A stretch of 54,605 bases of DNA from an uncultured Alistipes sp. GTDB lineage: Bacteria > Bacteroidota > Bacteroidia > Bacteroidales > Rikenellaceae. A program made the position numbers and the translations under genes. The stretch lies in contig CALUMM010000013.1 of the NCBI GenBank assembly GCA_944321755.1, positions 1 to 54,605 on the forward strand, given 5' to 3'. How positions within the stretch are numbered: position 1 is the first letter of the stretch; each line of letters opens with the position of its first letter. Below the pieces are notes generated by a model that saw only the letters and a list, made by a program, of their open reading frames with translations, did not search any database and was not told where the DNA came from. Below, piece after piece: positions 12,810 to 22,972 of this stretch.

Positions 12810-15760
12810 ATGCAAAAAACAAAATCTCTACTCCTGAAATTCGCTTTCCTTTTGTGTGCATTTCCCGCCTTAGCTCAAGGGGGGGGAAATCTATCACGGT
12901 TAGCGGTACCGTTACTTCGGCCGAGGACAAATCTCCCCTGGTCGGAGTACATGTGCTCTCCGGGAACGCCAGCGGCGTAAGCACGCTCGCCGACGGAACC
13001 TACTCCATCGCCGTAGCGCCCGGAACAATCCTCTCCTACCATTACATCGGCTACAAGGTCGTTGAATTCACCGTCCCCGACGGCAACACGAAGCTGACCC
13101 ACAACGTCGAGCTCCAGCCCGAGGCCCAGGCCCTCGACGATGTCGTCGTCATCGCCTACGGTGTCCGCAAAAAGGGAACCATCGCCGGTTCCGTTTCAAC
13201 GGTCAAGGCCGAAAAGGTCGAGTCGACGCCCACCGCCGCCTTCGACCAGGCCCTCCAGGGTCAGGTCCCCGGTCTGACGGTCATGTCCAGCACCGGTGAG
13301 CCCAGCGTCGCCGCTACCATGAACATCCGCGGTACGAACTCCATCAACTCCGGAACGGCGCCTCTCTACATCCTCGACGGTATCGCCATTTCCAGCGGCG
13401 ACTTCAACACCATCAACCCCGCCGACATCGAGTCGATCTCCGTACTGAAGGATGCCTCGTCGACCTCGATCTACGGCGCCCGTGCCGCAAACGGCGTGAT
13501 CGTGATCACCACCAAGCGCGGACGCATGGCCGAGAAACCCAACATCACCTACCGGATGCAGGTCGGTTTCTCCCAGCTCGCCAAGGGCAACTGGGACCTG
13601 ATGAACACCGCCGAGCGAATCCAGTATGAAAAAGAGATCGGCCTCTCGACCGGAAAGGACTACGACCTGTTGAGCAAAACCGACATCTGCTGGCTCGACG
13701 AAGTCTACAACAACAGCGCCCTGCTCCAAAACTACGAGCTCTCCGTCTCGGGCGCCAACGAGAAGACCAACTACTATGTCTCCGGAGGCTATTACAGCCA
13801 GGAGGGTATCGCCGTCGGATCGAACTTCGACCGCTACTCGCTCCGCGCAAACATCGAACAGCGCGCTGCCAAATGGCTCAAAATCGGCACGAACACCCTG
13901 CTCAACTATCAGGACATCGAGCAGGCCGACGACGGCGAATACTCCGTCGTGACGCCGATCTCCGCCGCCCGCTTCATGCTCCCCTACTGGAACCCCTACC
14001 GTCCCGACGGCTCGCTCGCCTCGGTGAACGACGGTAGCTGGAAGGGTGACGGTCTGAACCCCCTCGAATGGCTCGAAAACAACCGCCGCGAGTACAAGAA
14101 ATACAAACTCGTGTCGAGTATCTTCGCCGAAGCAACCGTCATCGACGGCCTGACCATCAAGTCGCAGTTCAACGTCGACTACACCCACACCACCGGATTC
14201 GGATCCTCGGCCCCGAGCTATGCCCCGAACCTCGGCGAAGGCAGTGCCCAGCGCCTGACCACCGACGGTCTGACCCTCTCGGTCACCAACACCGTGAACT
14301 ATCAGTTCCGCGTCAACGACAAGCACTCCTTCAACTTCCTCGTCGGTCAGGAGGGCCTCGACTACCACTATGAGGACTTCACGATGAAGACCGAAGGCCA
14401 GAACAACGACCGGCTCACCAACATCACCTCCGGTACGCGCGCCTCGGCCTGGGCCGATACGACCGATGACGACTACGCCTATCTCTCGTTCTTCGGCCGC
14501 GGCGAATACAACTACGAAGACCGTTACTACGCCGACTTCTCGATCCGTGCCGACGCCTCGTCGCGTTTCGGCGCCAACCGCCGCTGGGCCGGATTCTGGT
14601 CCCTGGGCTTCATGTGGAACCTCCGCAACGAACGTTTCATGGAGGGCGCACGCCGCTGGCTCACCAACGCACAGGTCGCCGTCAGCACCGGTACGTCGGG
14701 TAACTCTTCGGTACCCAACAACTACGAACACCTCGCACTCGTCAGCGGAGGCTTCGACTACTACGGCGACGCCGGTATGGCTCCCAGCCAGCCTGGAAGC
14801 GAAGACCTCGGATGGGAGAAGCTCTGGACTTCGAACCTCGCCTTCCACCTCGGGTTCTGGAACCGACTCAACGTCGACCTCGAATTCTACAACAAGCGGA
14901 CCTCCGACATGCTCATGTCCGTGCCCCAGTCCTACGCCTACAAGGGATACGGATACTATTGGGACAACATCGGCGTGATGGTCAACCGCGGCGCCGAGAT
15001 CAACCTCTCGGGTACGGTCATCGCCGCCAAGGACTTCATGTGGACGCTCAACGCCAACGTCTCCTACAACAAGAACAAGATCGTCGAACTCTACAACGGC
15101 GTCCAGGAGTATGAAATGGCCTCCACGTCGATGAAGCTCGTCGTCGGGCACGATGCCGGCGAGTTCTACCTCAACCGCTTCGCCGGGGTCAACCCCGTCA
15201 ACGGCGACGCACTCTGGTACACCAAGGACGGCGAAATCACCACCGAAATGCGCGACGAAGACAAGGTGCTCGTCGGCAAGAGCATGAACGCTCCCTGGAC
15301 CGGAGGTTTCGGTACGACCTTCGCCTGGAAGGGCATCTCGCTCTCGGCTCAGTTCTCGTGGGTTGCCGACCGCTGGATGATCAACAACGACCGCTACTTC
15401 GACGAGTCAAACGGCCGCTTCAGCACCTACAACCAGTCGCGCAAGCTCCTCGACCGCTGGAAACAACCCGGTGACATCACCGACATCCCCCGGCACGGCG
15501 TCTACACCGAATTCGACGACCGCCTGCTCGAAGATGCTTCGTTCCTGCGTCTGAAAAACCTCATGATCAGCTACACGTTCCCCGAGAACCTCATCCGCAA
15601 AACCCGATTCATCAGCGGACTGAAAATCTATGCTCAGGCTCAGAACCTGCTGACCTTCACCAAGTTCTCGGGCCTCGACCCCGAAGGCGTGGGCAACATG
15701 TACCAGGCTCAGTACCCCATGTCGCGGCAATTCACCTTCGGCCTCGACCTCATGTTCTAA
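12810..15760 (+). CDS. SusC-family TonB-dependent receptor, frame broken at a G8 run
   Basis: The ATG at 12810 opens a normal signal peptide (MQKTKSLLLKFAFLLCAFPA, then LAQ). Immediately after the CAA codon comes a run of eight G (12879-12886). In this frame translation goes out of register and stops at 12980 after 56 residues. Everything else of a SusC protein lies in the frame two positions away: a carboxypeptidase-regulatory-like domain (ITVSGTVTSAEDKSPLVGVH), the plug (GQVPGLTVMSSTGEPSVAAT, MNIRGTNSINSGTAPLYILD) and a 22-strand-type barrel ending QFTFGLDLMF. Nine G would join both into a 983-residue receptor. It would import a substrate across the outer membrane with the SusD partner encoded next. 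Either a slippage-controlled gene caught in the off state, a fresh mutation, or a homopolymer sequencing error. Confidence 0.92.
12879..12886 (+). repeat. G8 homopolymer at the signal-peptide junction of susC
   Basis: Eight G directly after the codon for the last signal-peptide residue (Gln23). Signal peptide frame and receptor frame differ by one base across this tract; nine (or six) G restore one frame. Confidence 0.9.
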
Positions 15761-15776
15761 ATGATTGATGACAACC

Positions 15777-17291
15777 ATGTTACGAAATATCAAAACCTTT
15801 ATCGCCGCGATTCTGCTGGTATGCGGGACCTCGTCGTGTCTCGACAAACTGCCCGAATCGGCCATCCCCGAAGGCGAGGCCATGCAGACCTTCGATGACG
15901 CGGAACAGATCCTGACCGGAATCTATGCCGGACTGAAAAGCAGTGCCCTTTTCAGCGGAACCCTTACCGTCATGCCCGACATCCAGGCCGATCTGGCCTA
16001 TGCCGTCGAGGACTTCTCGAACACATACGGACCCGCCTGGCTCTGGAACATCCTCTCCACGGACAGTGACGTGGAATCCGTCTACGCCGGCCTCTACGCC
16101 ATCATCAGCCGTTGCAACTTCTTCCTCGAAAGAATCGACGCCGTCAAACAGCAGGAGACCGATGTCGACAACATCGAATACCTCGACATGTACACCGGCG
16201 AGGTCTACACGATCCGCGCACTCTGCTACTCGAAACTCATCGAGTGCTTCTGCAAGGCTTACGACCCCGCTACGGCCGAGAATGAACTCGGTGTCGTGCT
16301 GCGCTCGAAATACTCCGAGCCCGAACCCATGAAGCGTGCCTCGCTCAAGGCCTCCTACGAGTTCGTCCTGGAGGACCTCCGCCACGCCGAGGAGCTGCTC
16401 GACAACGACAACGACCAGTACAACACCATCTACGCCACCGCGGCTGCCGCACAGTCCCTCCATGCCCGCGTAGCCCTCTACATGCAGGACTTCGAAACGG
16501 CTATCGAATACGCCACGAAGGTCATCGACAACAAGGTCGGCATCGAACTCACCAACGTCGAGATCATCTCCGGTACGACGACCTACCTCTCCTACATGTG
16601 GAACTACGACTGGGGAACCGAGATCATCTGGCAGATCGGATACACCTCCACCTCCTATGGCGGACCGCTCGGTCAGGTCTTCCTGAACCTCAACCGCGAC
16701 TATCAGTATTACTATCCCGACTACGTTCCCGCACAATGGGTGCTCGACGCCTACGCCACGGACTATGACGTGCGTTACAGCACCTACTTCGATGAGGTCA
16801 CCACGGGATATGCCAACGGTCTGACCTGGCCCCTGCTCTGCAAATATTTCGGAAACAAGTCGTTCATCTCCGCGGCAAAAATGTACATGTACTCCATGCC
16901 CAAACTGTTCCGCCTGGCCGAACAGTATCTGATCCGCGCCGAAGCCTACTGCAGCCTCGAAACCCCCAACTTCTCGGCCGCCAGCAAGGACCTGACCGCC
17001 TTGCGCACAAAACGATTCGCCAATGGCGCCGGAGCCATCACCGTCGGTGCGAACAACTGGAAAGAAACCATCTCCCAGGAGCGCGTCCGCGAACTCTGCA
17101 TGGAGGGATTCCGACTCAACGACCTCAAACGCTGGCACATGGGATTCGAACGAAAACCGCAGTCCTGTACCCTCGTCGAAGGCAGCTCGCTCAAAATCGA
17201 AGCCGATGACCCCCGCTTCGTCTGGCCCATCCCGCGCCACGAACTCGAAGCCCCCGGTTCCGAAATCGAACCCAACGAGAGCAACAACTAA
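15777..17291 (+). CDS. SusD-family surface substrate-binding lipoprotein
   Basis: 504 residues from ATG 15777 (MLRNIKTFIAAILLVCGTSS then CLDK, lipobox Cys); an ATG at 15768 is also possible. SusD/RagB features are clear: helical N-terminal TPR-like part with MQTFDDAEQILTGIYAGLKS, VESVYAGLYAIISRCNFFLE, a central region EIIWQIGYTSTSYGG, and the C-terminal SusD signature YLIRAEAYCSL plus ERVRELCMEGFRLNDLKRWH. It caps the SusC receptor and delivers the ligand. Begins 16 bases after the susC stop, so it depends on the same transcript; when susC is out of frame, polarity could lower its expression too. Confidence 0.95.
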   Translation: MLRNIKTFIAAILLVCGTSSCLDKLPESAIPEGEAMQTFDDAEQILTGIYAGLKSSALFSGTLTVMPDIQADLAYAVEDFSNTYGPAWLWNILSTDSDVESVYAGLYAIISRCNFFLERIDAVKQQETDVDNIEYLDMYTGEVYTIRALCYSKLIECFCKAYDPATAENELGVVLRSKYSEPEPMKRASLKASYEFVLEDLRHAEELLDNDNDQYNTIYATAAAAQSLHARVALYMQDFETAIEYATKVIDNKVGIELTNVEIISGTTTYLSYMWNYDWGTEIIWQIGYTSTSYGGPLGQVFLNLNRDYQYYYPDYVPAQWVLDAYATDYDVRYSTYFDEVTTGYANGLTWPLLCKYFGNKSFISAAKMYMYSMPKLFRLAEQYLIRAEAYCSLETPNFSAASKDLTALRTKRFANGAGAITVGANNWKETISQERVRELCMEGFRLNDLKRWHMGFERKPQSCTLVEGSSLKIEADDPRFVWPIPRHELEAPGSEIEPNESNN

Positions 17292-17324
17292 CTCATTCAA
17301 CGATTCCAAAGACCTATACCAAAT

Positions 17325-18296
17325 ATGAGACGATTTACCGCAATACTGTGTGCGACCGGGTTGGCCGGACTCCTCGCGACAGGATGTAACTCGGATAAAA
17401 AAACCTACTCCGATGCCGAATACATCATGTTCGCCGACACCATGTCGACCAACATGGTATTCCCGGACGAGGCCTATTTCTCCATTCCGATTGCATCGAC
17501 CGTCGCCTGCGACTACGACCGAACCTTCGCCGTCGAAGTCATCGACCAGGGTAGCAACGCAATCGAAGGTTATCACTACCGACTGAAATCAAACACAATC
17601 ACAATCCCCGCCGGAGAACGTACCGCCAATGTCGAGGTCGCTGGCTTCTATGACCACATCGGAGATACCGACTCCCTGGGATTCAAACTCCACCTGCTGG
17701 TCCCCGACCAGACCCGCTGGAACCTATACTCCGACAACGACCAAACCAAAGTCATTCTCTACAAGGGATGCAACTACGACCTCGATATGTTCGACGGATG
17801 GTGCGTCGTTACCTCGCTGCTCCTCTACGACTACCCCAGCGTCCTGGACCAGAACTACCAGAGGCTGATCCTTACCGAAAAACACCCCTCGGAACCCAAT
17901 ACGATCATCCTCCACGATTTCCTCTACGACGGTTATGACGTCACCATGCGCCTCTCGAACGAGGACCCCGACAACCCCCTGATCGAAATGGATGAAGACC
18001 AGGTCCTCAGCAACGAACAGAACGTTTTCGGACAGATCAACGCCGACGACAAAATCCTCGGAACCGTCAGCCCCTATTACGACTCTTATTACAATACGTG
18101 CCAAAAATATGTATCCCTCTGGCTGTACGTCTATCTGAAAAACCTCGGAACGATGGTGGGAACGGTCGGACATTACTACAATGTCCTGGAATGGGTATCG
18201 CTCGAAGAGGCCGTGCGATTGAAAACGGAGGAGAACATGTCCGGGGCACGAGACCCCAGAAAGGATCCGGATTATCCCTACAAGGACCAGGACTGA
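17325..18296 (+). CDS. DUF4984/DUF4843-like SusD-associated lipoprotein
   Basis: 323 residues, type II signal peptide MRRFTAILCATGLAGLLATG then C20. The mature N-terminus KKTYSDAEYIMFADTMSTNM and the block YHYRLKSNTITIPAGERTAN are typical of the beta-rich lipoproteins encoded next to SusD in Bacteroidales (assigned from memory to DUF4984 or the related DUF4843). The C-terminal half contains SYYNTCQKYVSLWLYVYLKN. Probably surface exposed; precise role unknown, likely ligand capture for the SusCD pair. 33 bases after susD. Confidence 0.8.
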   Translation: MRRFTAILCATGLAGLLATGCNSDKKTYSDAEYIMFADTMSTNMVFPDEAYFSIPIASTVACDYDRTFAVEVIDQGSNAIEGYHYRLKSNTITIPAGERTANVEVAGFYDHIGDTDSLGFKLHLLVPDQTRWNLYSDNDQTKVILYKGCNYDLDMFDGWCVVTSLLLYDYPSVLDQNYQRLILTEKHPSEPNTIILHDFLYDGYDVTMRLSNEDPDNPLIEMDEDQVLSNEQNVFGQINADDKILGTVSPYYDSYYNTCQKYVSLWLYVYLKNLGTMVGTVGHYYNVLEWVSLEEAVRLKTEENMSGARDPRKDPDYPYKDQD

Positions 18297-18380
18297 ATCC
18301 AGACCCCGGAATAACCCCGATCGAATTCCCCCGAAAATCCCATTCTCTTTAATTATAGTATAACTAAAACGCAATGTCTT

Positions 18381-20102
18381 ATGAAAAATACGATTTTACA
18401 CTGGACATCGGCTTTGTTGGCAGGAACTACCCTGCTCCTCTCCTCCTGCGACAAGGATAAGGACTCAAATGACAATGTGACGCCCGTATTCCCCGACCTC
18501 GTATCCCTGAATATCCCGGCCGGAGAAAACTCCTGCCAGGTGACCTTCACGCCCAACATGGACTGGACCGTCAGCATCCCGACCGATGCCGAAACGGTCA
18601 AGTGGTTCGAATTGCAAGACGGTGAAATCAAAGGCACATCCTTCTCCGGAAAAGCCAGCGCCACGCCCGTCTCCATCACGGTGGCAACCACGGACCAGGA
18701 AAATTTCGACGAATCCCCCGTCTGCAAGGTGTCGCTCTCCATGGGCGGAGAAACCCGCGTAATCGCTGAAATTACCCGGAACAACACCCCCCGCGAATTC
18801 AACCTCTATGCCTCCGACTATGACGAACTGGGCGAAATATTCCTCTATACCTTCTCCGGAACTGATCCGCTGACCAAATTCCCCGACGCGGAAGAAAACC
18901 CGGAAACCGCGCCCGAAGGCTCCGTCACCATGCAATGGTCCAACTCGTCCTATCAGTATGTCTTCAAGGCTTCGAGCAATTTCAAATGGAATCTCTCACA
19001 GCCCGCCTGGATGGAAGAGGCAAACCTCCAGGACAAGACCGACGAAAATGACAAGCCCTATGTGCAGATCCGAATCCAGGCCAAATTCAACGAGGAGACC
19101 ATCGACGGCGCCGTGGGCGTACTGGACTTCTACGACGCCGGAATCGACAAAACCGAAGACCCCGGAAACAACGCGCACAACAAGTATTATGTCCAAATGC
19201 CCGCATTCCGCGACCTGATCCGCTTCCCGTATTCGGACATGAATGCGAACTTCTCGTTCAATGCCGACGGAAAGTACGTCAGCCAGTCGCTGGGAAGCGA
19301 CGAGACCCTCTACGACAACCTCTCGACCACCGTTTCCAGCACCAAGGGACTCAAATTCTTTGTCCTCATCCCCGATGGATACGGAGGTTACTACTCCCAT
19401 GCCGCCAACGACAAGGCGAACTGGGTGACCATTGAGGATACGTGGGATGAGAACGGCGGAGTGTTCCAGCAGCACGCCTACACGGTGAGCGTTGCGGCCA
19501 ATGCCGAAAAGGAGCGTACCGCCTCCCTGCTCGCCCTGCCGCAGACCATCGCTGCAGGAATCGACGAGACCATGAATCTGGATGACCAGCTTCTCGACAC
19601 AAGCGGAAGTTTTGACATCAAGGAGGAGTACAAACAGTATGTCTACGCCTCGATCACGCAGGACGGTGCCAGCGGCAGCGAGAGCGGATTCTCGATCAGC
19701 CCCAACGCCAACTCCCAGCACATGTTCGACAACGACAGCGCCAAATGGGAGGTCATCGACTCGGAGAACTACTTCTATGAGGACGACTACCTGATGAATT
19801 TCGGCGAAGAGTTCATGAACGGAGTGCCCATCTACCGCCTGACCTACAACACTGAAGGCTGCGAGGGCGGCAGCATCATACTGACCATCAAGGGTTCGTT
19901 CGACTACAGCTTCGTCGGAGTCAGCAGCGAATACCTCGATGCCAAGTGGCTCTATGAAGATCATTGGTCCGACAAGCCCGGTGAGACCAGCATGGTTGTC
20001 AGCATGAGTTTCAACCCGTGCGAAACCGGAGTCAAGGGTACCATCGCGCTCTATCAAGGCTCCCAGGTCGTTGGCCGCATCGTCTGCGTGCGCAACTATT
20101 GA
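18381..20102 (+). CDS. large surface lipoprotein with BACON-like N-terminal domain
   Basis: 573 residues; signal MKNTILHWTSALLAGTTLLL then SSC lipobox. Residues ~40-135 resemble a BACON domain: VSLNIPAGENSCQVTFTPNM, DWTVSI, then a strand-rich segment ending VIAEITRNN. The remainder is Asp/Tyr/Ser-rich beta structure without a recognised catalytic motif, ending IALYQGSQVVGRIVCVRNY. Similar proteins occur downstream of SusD in Bacteroidales and are taken to bind ligand at the surface (family knowledge; DUF5003-like is possible). Separated from the next gene by a terminator-like hairpin at 20128-20167. Confidence 0.75.
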   Translation: MKNTILHWTSALLAGTTLLLSSCDKDKDSNDNVTPVFPDLVSLNIPAGENSCQVTFTPNMDWTVSIPTDAETVKWFELQDGEIKGTSFSGKASATPVSITVATTDQENFDESPVCKVSLSMGGETRVIAEITRNNTPREFNLYASDYDELGEIFLYTFSGTDPLTKFPDAEENPETAPEGSVTMQWSNSSYQYVFKASSNFKWNLSQPAWMEEANLQDKTDENDKPYVQIRIQAKFNEETIDGAVGVLDFYDAGIDKTEDPGNNAHNKYYVQMPAFRDLIRFPYSDMNANFSFNADGKYVSQSLGSDETLYDNLSTTVSSTKGLKFFVLIPDGYGGYYSHAANDKANWVTIEDTWDENGGVFQQHAYTVSVAANAEKERTASLLALPQTIAAGIDETMNLDDQLLDTSGSFDIKEEYKQYVYASITQDGASGSESGFSISPNANSQHMFDNDSAKWEVIDSENYFYEDDYLMNFGEEFMNGVPIYRLTYNTEGCEGGSIILTIKGSFDYSFVGVSSEYLDAKWLYEDHWSDKPGETSMVVSMSFNPCETGVKGTIALYQGSQVVGRIVCVRNY

Positions 20103-20127
20103 TCTGAGACATGCATTGACAGACAGC

Positions 20128-20167
20128 AAAACAGGGCCCCGTTGAATGGGGCGGGGCCCCTGTTTTT
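20128..20167 (+). terminator. hairpin between the first four and the last five genes of the SusCD locus
   Basis: AAAACAGGGCCCC pairs with GGGGCCCCTGTTTT (one bulged C) and ends in TTTTT, 26 bases after the stop at 20102. A good intrinsic terminator by shape; since no strong promoter is seen before 20208 it may act as an attenuator that lowers expression of the downstream genes. Confidence 0.8.
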
Positions 20168-20207
20168 AAATACTATGATTAAAGAGTTTACAAGACACAA
20201 GTTTTCC

Positions 20208-22970
20208 ATGAAACTTTTCAATATCAATCCAATACTCGCCTTCGTCGCTTCATGCACCGCACTCTGCTTCGCGGCTTGTACCAACGACGACGGTATCGAT
20301 AACCGGGAACACGACTACGGATACGTCCAGTTCAAACTCTACAAACAGAGCGCCCTGTCCGAGACCCAAAACGCCCAAACGCAATCCCGGGCCGTGGTCG
20401 ACGAACTCGATTACCTGGCCGATGCCCGGAAAATCGAAATCCGCCTCATCTCCGGAAATACAACCATCGCACAAACCCTCACTCTCAGCGCAGCTTCCAG
20501 CGAAAGCGCCGAATTCGGACTGAGAAGCGACAAACTCATGCTCCTCGCCGGAGAGTATCAGATCGTGAACTTCATCCTATACAACGTCAAGGATGAGGAA
20601 CTTTACCGGGGCACCACCGACAACAACATTCTGACCGTCGTGGCCGGAGGACTCACCGTACAGGAACTCTCCGCAAACGTCGCTCCGCGTGGTAAAGTGA
20701 GATTCAACCTGATCAAAAATATCGACGGTTTCGACGGCAAACTCGACGACTATACCCGAACCATCGACCGAAACCGGGAATATACGTTCGACGAAATCGC
20801 CTATTTCGATATTACCATCCACAAGGTCGGCAGCGATAACCGCGACGATACACATACCTACACTTACCTCCCGGCATCCTTCTCGATCCATTTCGACGAA
20901 GAGAACCGCGAAAACCCCGACTTCGGATACCAAACATCCTCGATCACCTGCGACTCCCTCTTCTCGCTCTCCGCCGGAACCTACGAGGTCACGGGATACG
21001 TCACCTACGACTCCAACAAATTCATGCTCGAAGAGTGCTACAACGAAGTGGTCAAAAATGCTAACTTCACCGTCGAGGACAACGAAACCTCCGACGCCGA
21101 AGTCCCCATCGCTCTCCACGAAGCCGACGAGTACATGCAGGACAACTACGCCCTGAAAGCTATCTGGGAAGCCCTCGACGGGAAAAACTGGTACTACGGA
21201 GGCCAGGATTACGCCAAAGGTTGCAACTGGGACTTCAACAAGTCCCCAGACCTCTGGAGCGACCAGCCCGGTGTCGAGGTACACTCCAACGGCCGTGTCG
21301 CAAAAATCGTCCTCAGCGAGTTCGGTATCAGCGGAGACATGCCCGCAGCCATCGGACAACTCTCCGAACTCGTCGAACTATACCTCGGAACGCACAACGA
21401 CATGAACTCCGGAACTTACGACCCGATGCTCGACCAGTCGAAGTCGCTCGCCGACCGTAACCGAAACCGCCTGGAGTACAACAAGCAGTACCTCAAACAA
21501 ACGCATGTTTTCCCCCAGATGTCCTATCCTTGCGCACTCGCTCTCAAGGAACACAACCTCTCAAGCCCTGCCATCAGCCTCTATGAACAAGGATACTCCG
21601 AAAACGAGATCTTCGATGCCAAAAGCGGACGCCATCTCGAAATCCAACCCAAGGACGTCATCGCCGGACGCTTCTGCAACAACCTCAAAAGCCTCCCCGA
21701 CGAAATCGGAAACCTGACCAAACTGGAGTACCTCTACATCGGAAACAGCCCTATCGCCAAACTCCCCGCGACGATCAAAAATCTCGCCTCCTGCACCCTG
21801 CTCGAAATCTACAACTGCCCCAACATGCACGGACTCCCCGAAGAGGTCGGCAAAATGCCGGCCCTCATCCAGGTCAATATCTCCGCAAACAAAGGGACAA
21901 AGGAGATCCCCGGATGGACCCATGAAGAACTCACCAACTCGATCAACTACCTCGCCCAAGGAGATTCCAAAAAGCTGATCCAGATGCTCTATGCCCGAGA
22001 CAACAACCTCGAAAAGGTCCCCCAGGCGATCGGCGGCATGACGGCCCTCGGACTCCTCGACCTGGCCTACAACAAAATCTCCGGAGACGTGGAGCCCCTG
22101 GGCATGGACTTCGCTCCCGCCCAGGTCTATTTCGAAAACAACCAGATCACCGCATTCCTCACCGAGAACGACCCCGCTTCCGGTCGCCGGATATTCTGCA
22201 ATACCGACAACCTCGAATCGTTCTCCGCTTCCTACAACAAACTCTCGGAAGTCCCCGACATCTTCACCAGCAATACTCCCTACTGGATCTCCGATGTCAG
22301 CTTCGCATACAATCAGATCAAGGGGTTCCAGAATGCGGACGCTTCCGGAAATGACGCCTACCAGGGAATCAATGTCACAACCTTCACCCTCGCCGGAAAC
22401 CAGATCAAGGAGTATCCCGCCTGTATGGCCAAAAGCAACTCCCAGATCAGCTACATCATCATGAGCGGAAACGGAATGGAGACCTTCGAAAAAGGATGCT
22501 TCACTTGCTCAAAACCCGAGAACATGGCAAACCTTATCTCCATCGACCTCACTTACAACCGCCTGACCGAACTCCCCGAAGAGTTCCATGCCGGAAACAT
22601 GCCCTACCTCTACGGAGTCGACCTGTCATACAACGCTTTCAACAAATTCCCGATGGGACCCACCGACGCCATGACCCTCACCGTGTATGCCGTGCGCGGA
22701 CAACGCGATGCCAACGGAGCCCGCTGCCTGAAAGAGTGGCCGACCGGAATATACCAGCATACCGGACTCCGGGGCCTGTTCCTCGGATCGAACGACCTGA
22801 GAAAAATCGACGACACGATCTCATACATGATCTACAACCTCGACATCAGCGACAACCCAAATATCACGTTCGATGCCTCCGATATCTGCTACTACTGGCA
22901 GGCCGGAGCCTACAACCTCATCTACGACAAAACGCAGAATATCACGAACTGTCCTGAAATGCTCGAATAA
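20208..22970 (+). CDS. leucine-rich-repeat surface lipoprotein (DUF4458-like N-terminus)
   Basis: 920 residues from ATG 20208 (MKLFNINPILAFVASCTALC then FAAC lipobox); an ATG at 20175 would give a longer basic n-region. Residues ~35-300 are a beta-rich domain resembling DUF4458 (YGYVQFKLYKQSALSE, IEIRLISGNTTIAQTL, LSANVAPRGKVRFNLIKN). After a linker with WEALDGKNWYYGGQDYAKGC come leucine-rich repeats: PDEIGNLTKLEYLYIGNSPI, LPATIKNLASCTLLEIYNCP, MTALGLLDLAYNKISG, ISDVSFAYNQIKGF, LISIDLTYNRLTELPEEF, up to the C-terminus. LRRs of this type bind proteins. Second-half head of the locus, followed by another LRR lipoprotein after 2 bases. Confidence 0.87.
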   Translation: MKLFNINPILAFVASCTALCFAACTNDDGIDNREHDYGYVQFKLYKQSALSETQNAQTQSRAVVDELDYLADARKIEIRLISGNTTIAQTLTLSAASSESAEFGLRSDKLMLLAGEYQIVNFILYNVKDEELYRGTTDNNILTVVAGGLTVQELSANVAPRGKVRFNLIKNIDGFDGKLDDYTRTIDRNREYTFDEIAYFDITIHKVGSDNRDDTHTYTYLPASFSIHFDEENRENPDFGYQTSSITCDSLFSLSAGTYEVTGYVTYDSNKFMLEECYNEVVKNANFTVEDNETSDAEVPIALHEADEYMQDNYALKAIWEALDGKNWYYGGQDYAKGCNWDFNKSPDLWSDQPGVEVHSNGRVAKIVLSEFGISGDMPAAIGQLSELVELYLGTHNDMNSGTYDPMLDQSKSLADRNRNRLEYNKQYLKQTHVFPQMSYPCALALKEHNLSSPAISLYEQGYSENEIFDAKSGRHLEIQPKDVIAGRFCNNLKSLPDEIGNLTKLEYLYIGNSPIAKLPATIKNLASCTLLEIYNCPNMHGLPEEVGKMPALIQVNISANKGTKEIPGWTHEELTNSINYLAQGDSKKLIQMLYARDNNLEKVPQAIGGMTALGLLDLAYNKISGDVEPLGMDFAPAQVYFENNQITAFLTENDPASGRRIFCNTDNLESFSASYNKLSEVPDIFTSNTPYWISDVSFAYNQIKGFQNADASGNDAYQGINVTTFTLAGNQIKEYPACMAKSNSQISYIIMSGNGMETFEKGCFTCSKPENMANLISIDLTYNRLTELPEEFHAGNMPYLYGVDLSYNAFNKFPMGPTDAMTLTVYAVRGQRDANGARCLKEWPTGIYQHTGLRGLFLGSNDLRKIDDTISYMIYNLDISDNPNITFDASDICYYWQAGAYNLIYDKTQNITNCPEMLE

Positions 22971-22972
22971 CC

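Noticed and set aside
12785..12886. TTG start that would keep the SusC receptor in one frame without needing a frameshift
   Set aside because: The resulting N-terminus has no signal peptide, whereas a perfect one lies in the other frame from the ATG at 12810; an outer-membrane receptor needs it.
13196..15151. Long open frame antisense to susC
   Set aside because: Composition typical of a shadow frame (Val/Gly/Asp-rich, no domain), while the sense strand is a clear SusC.
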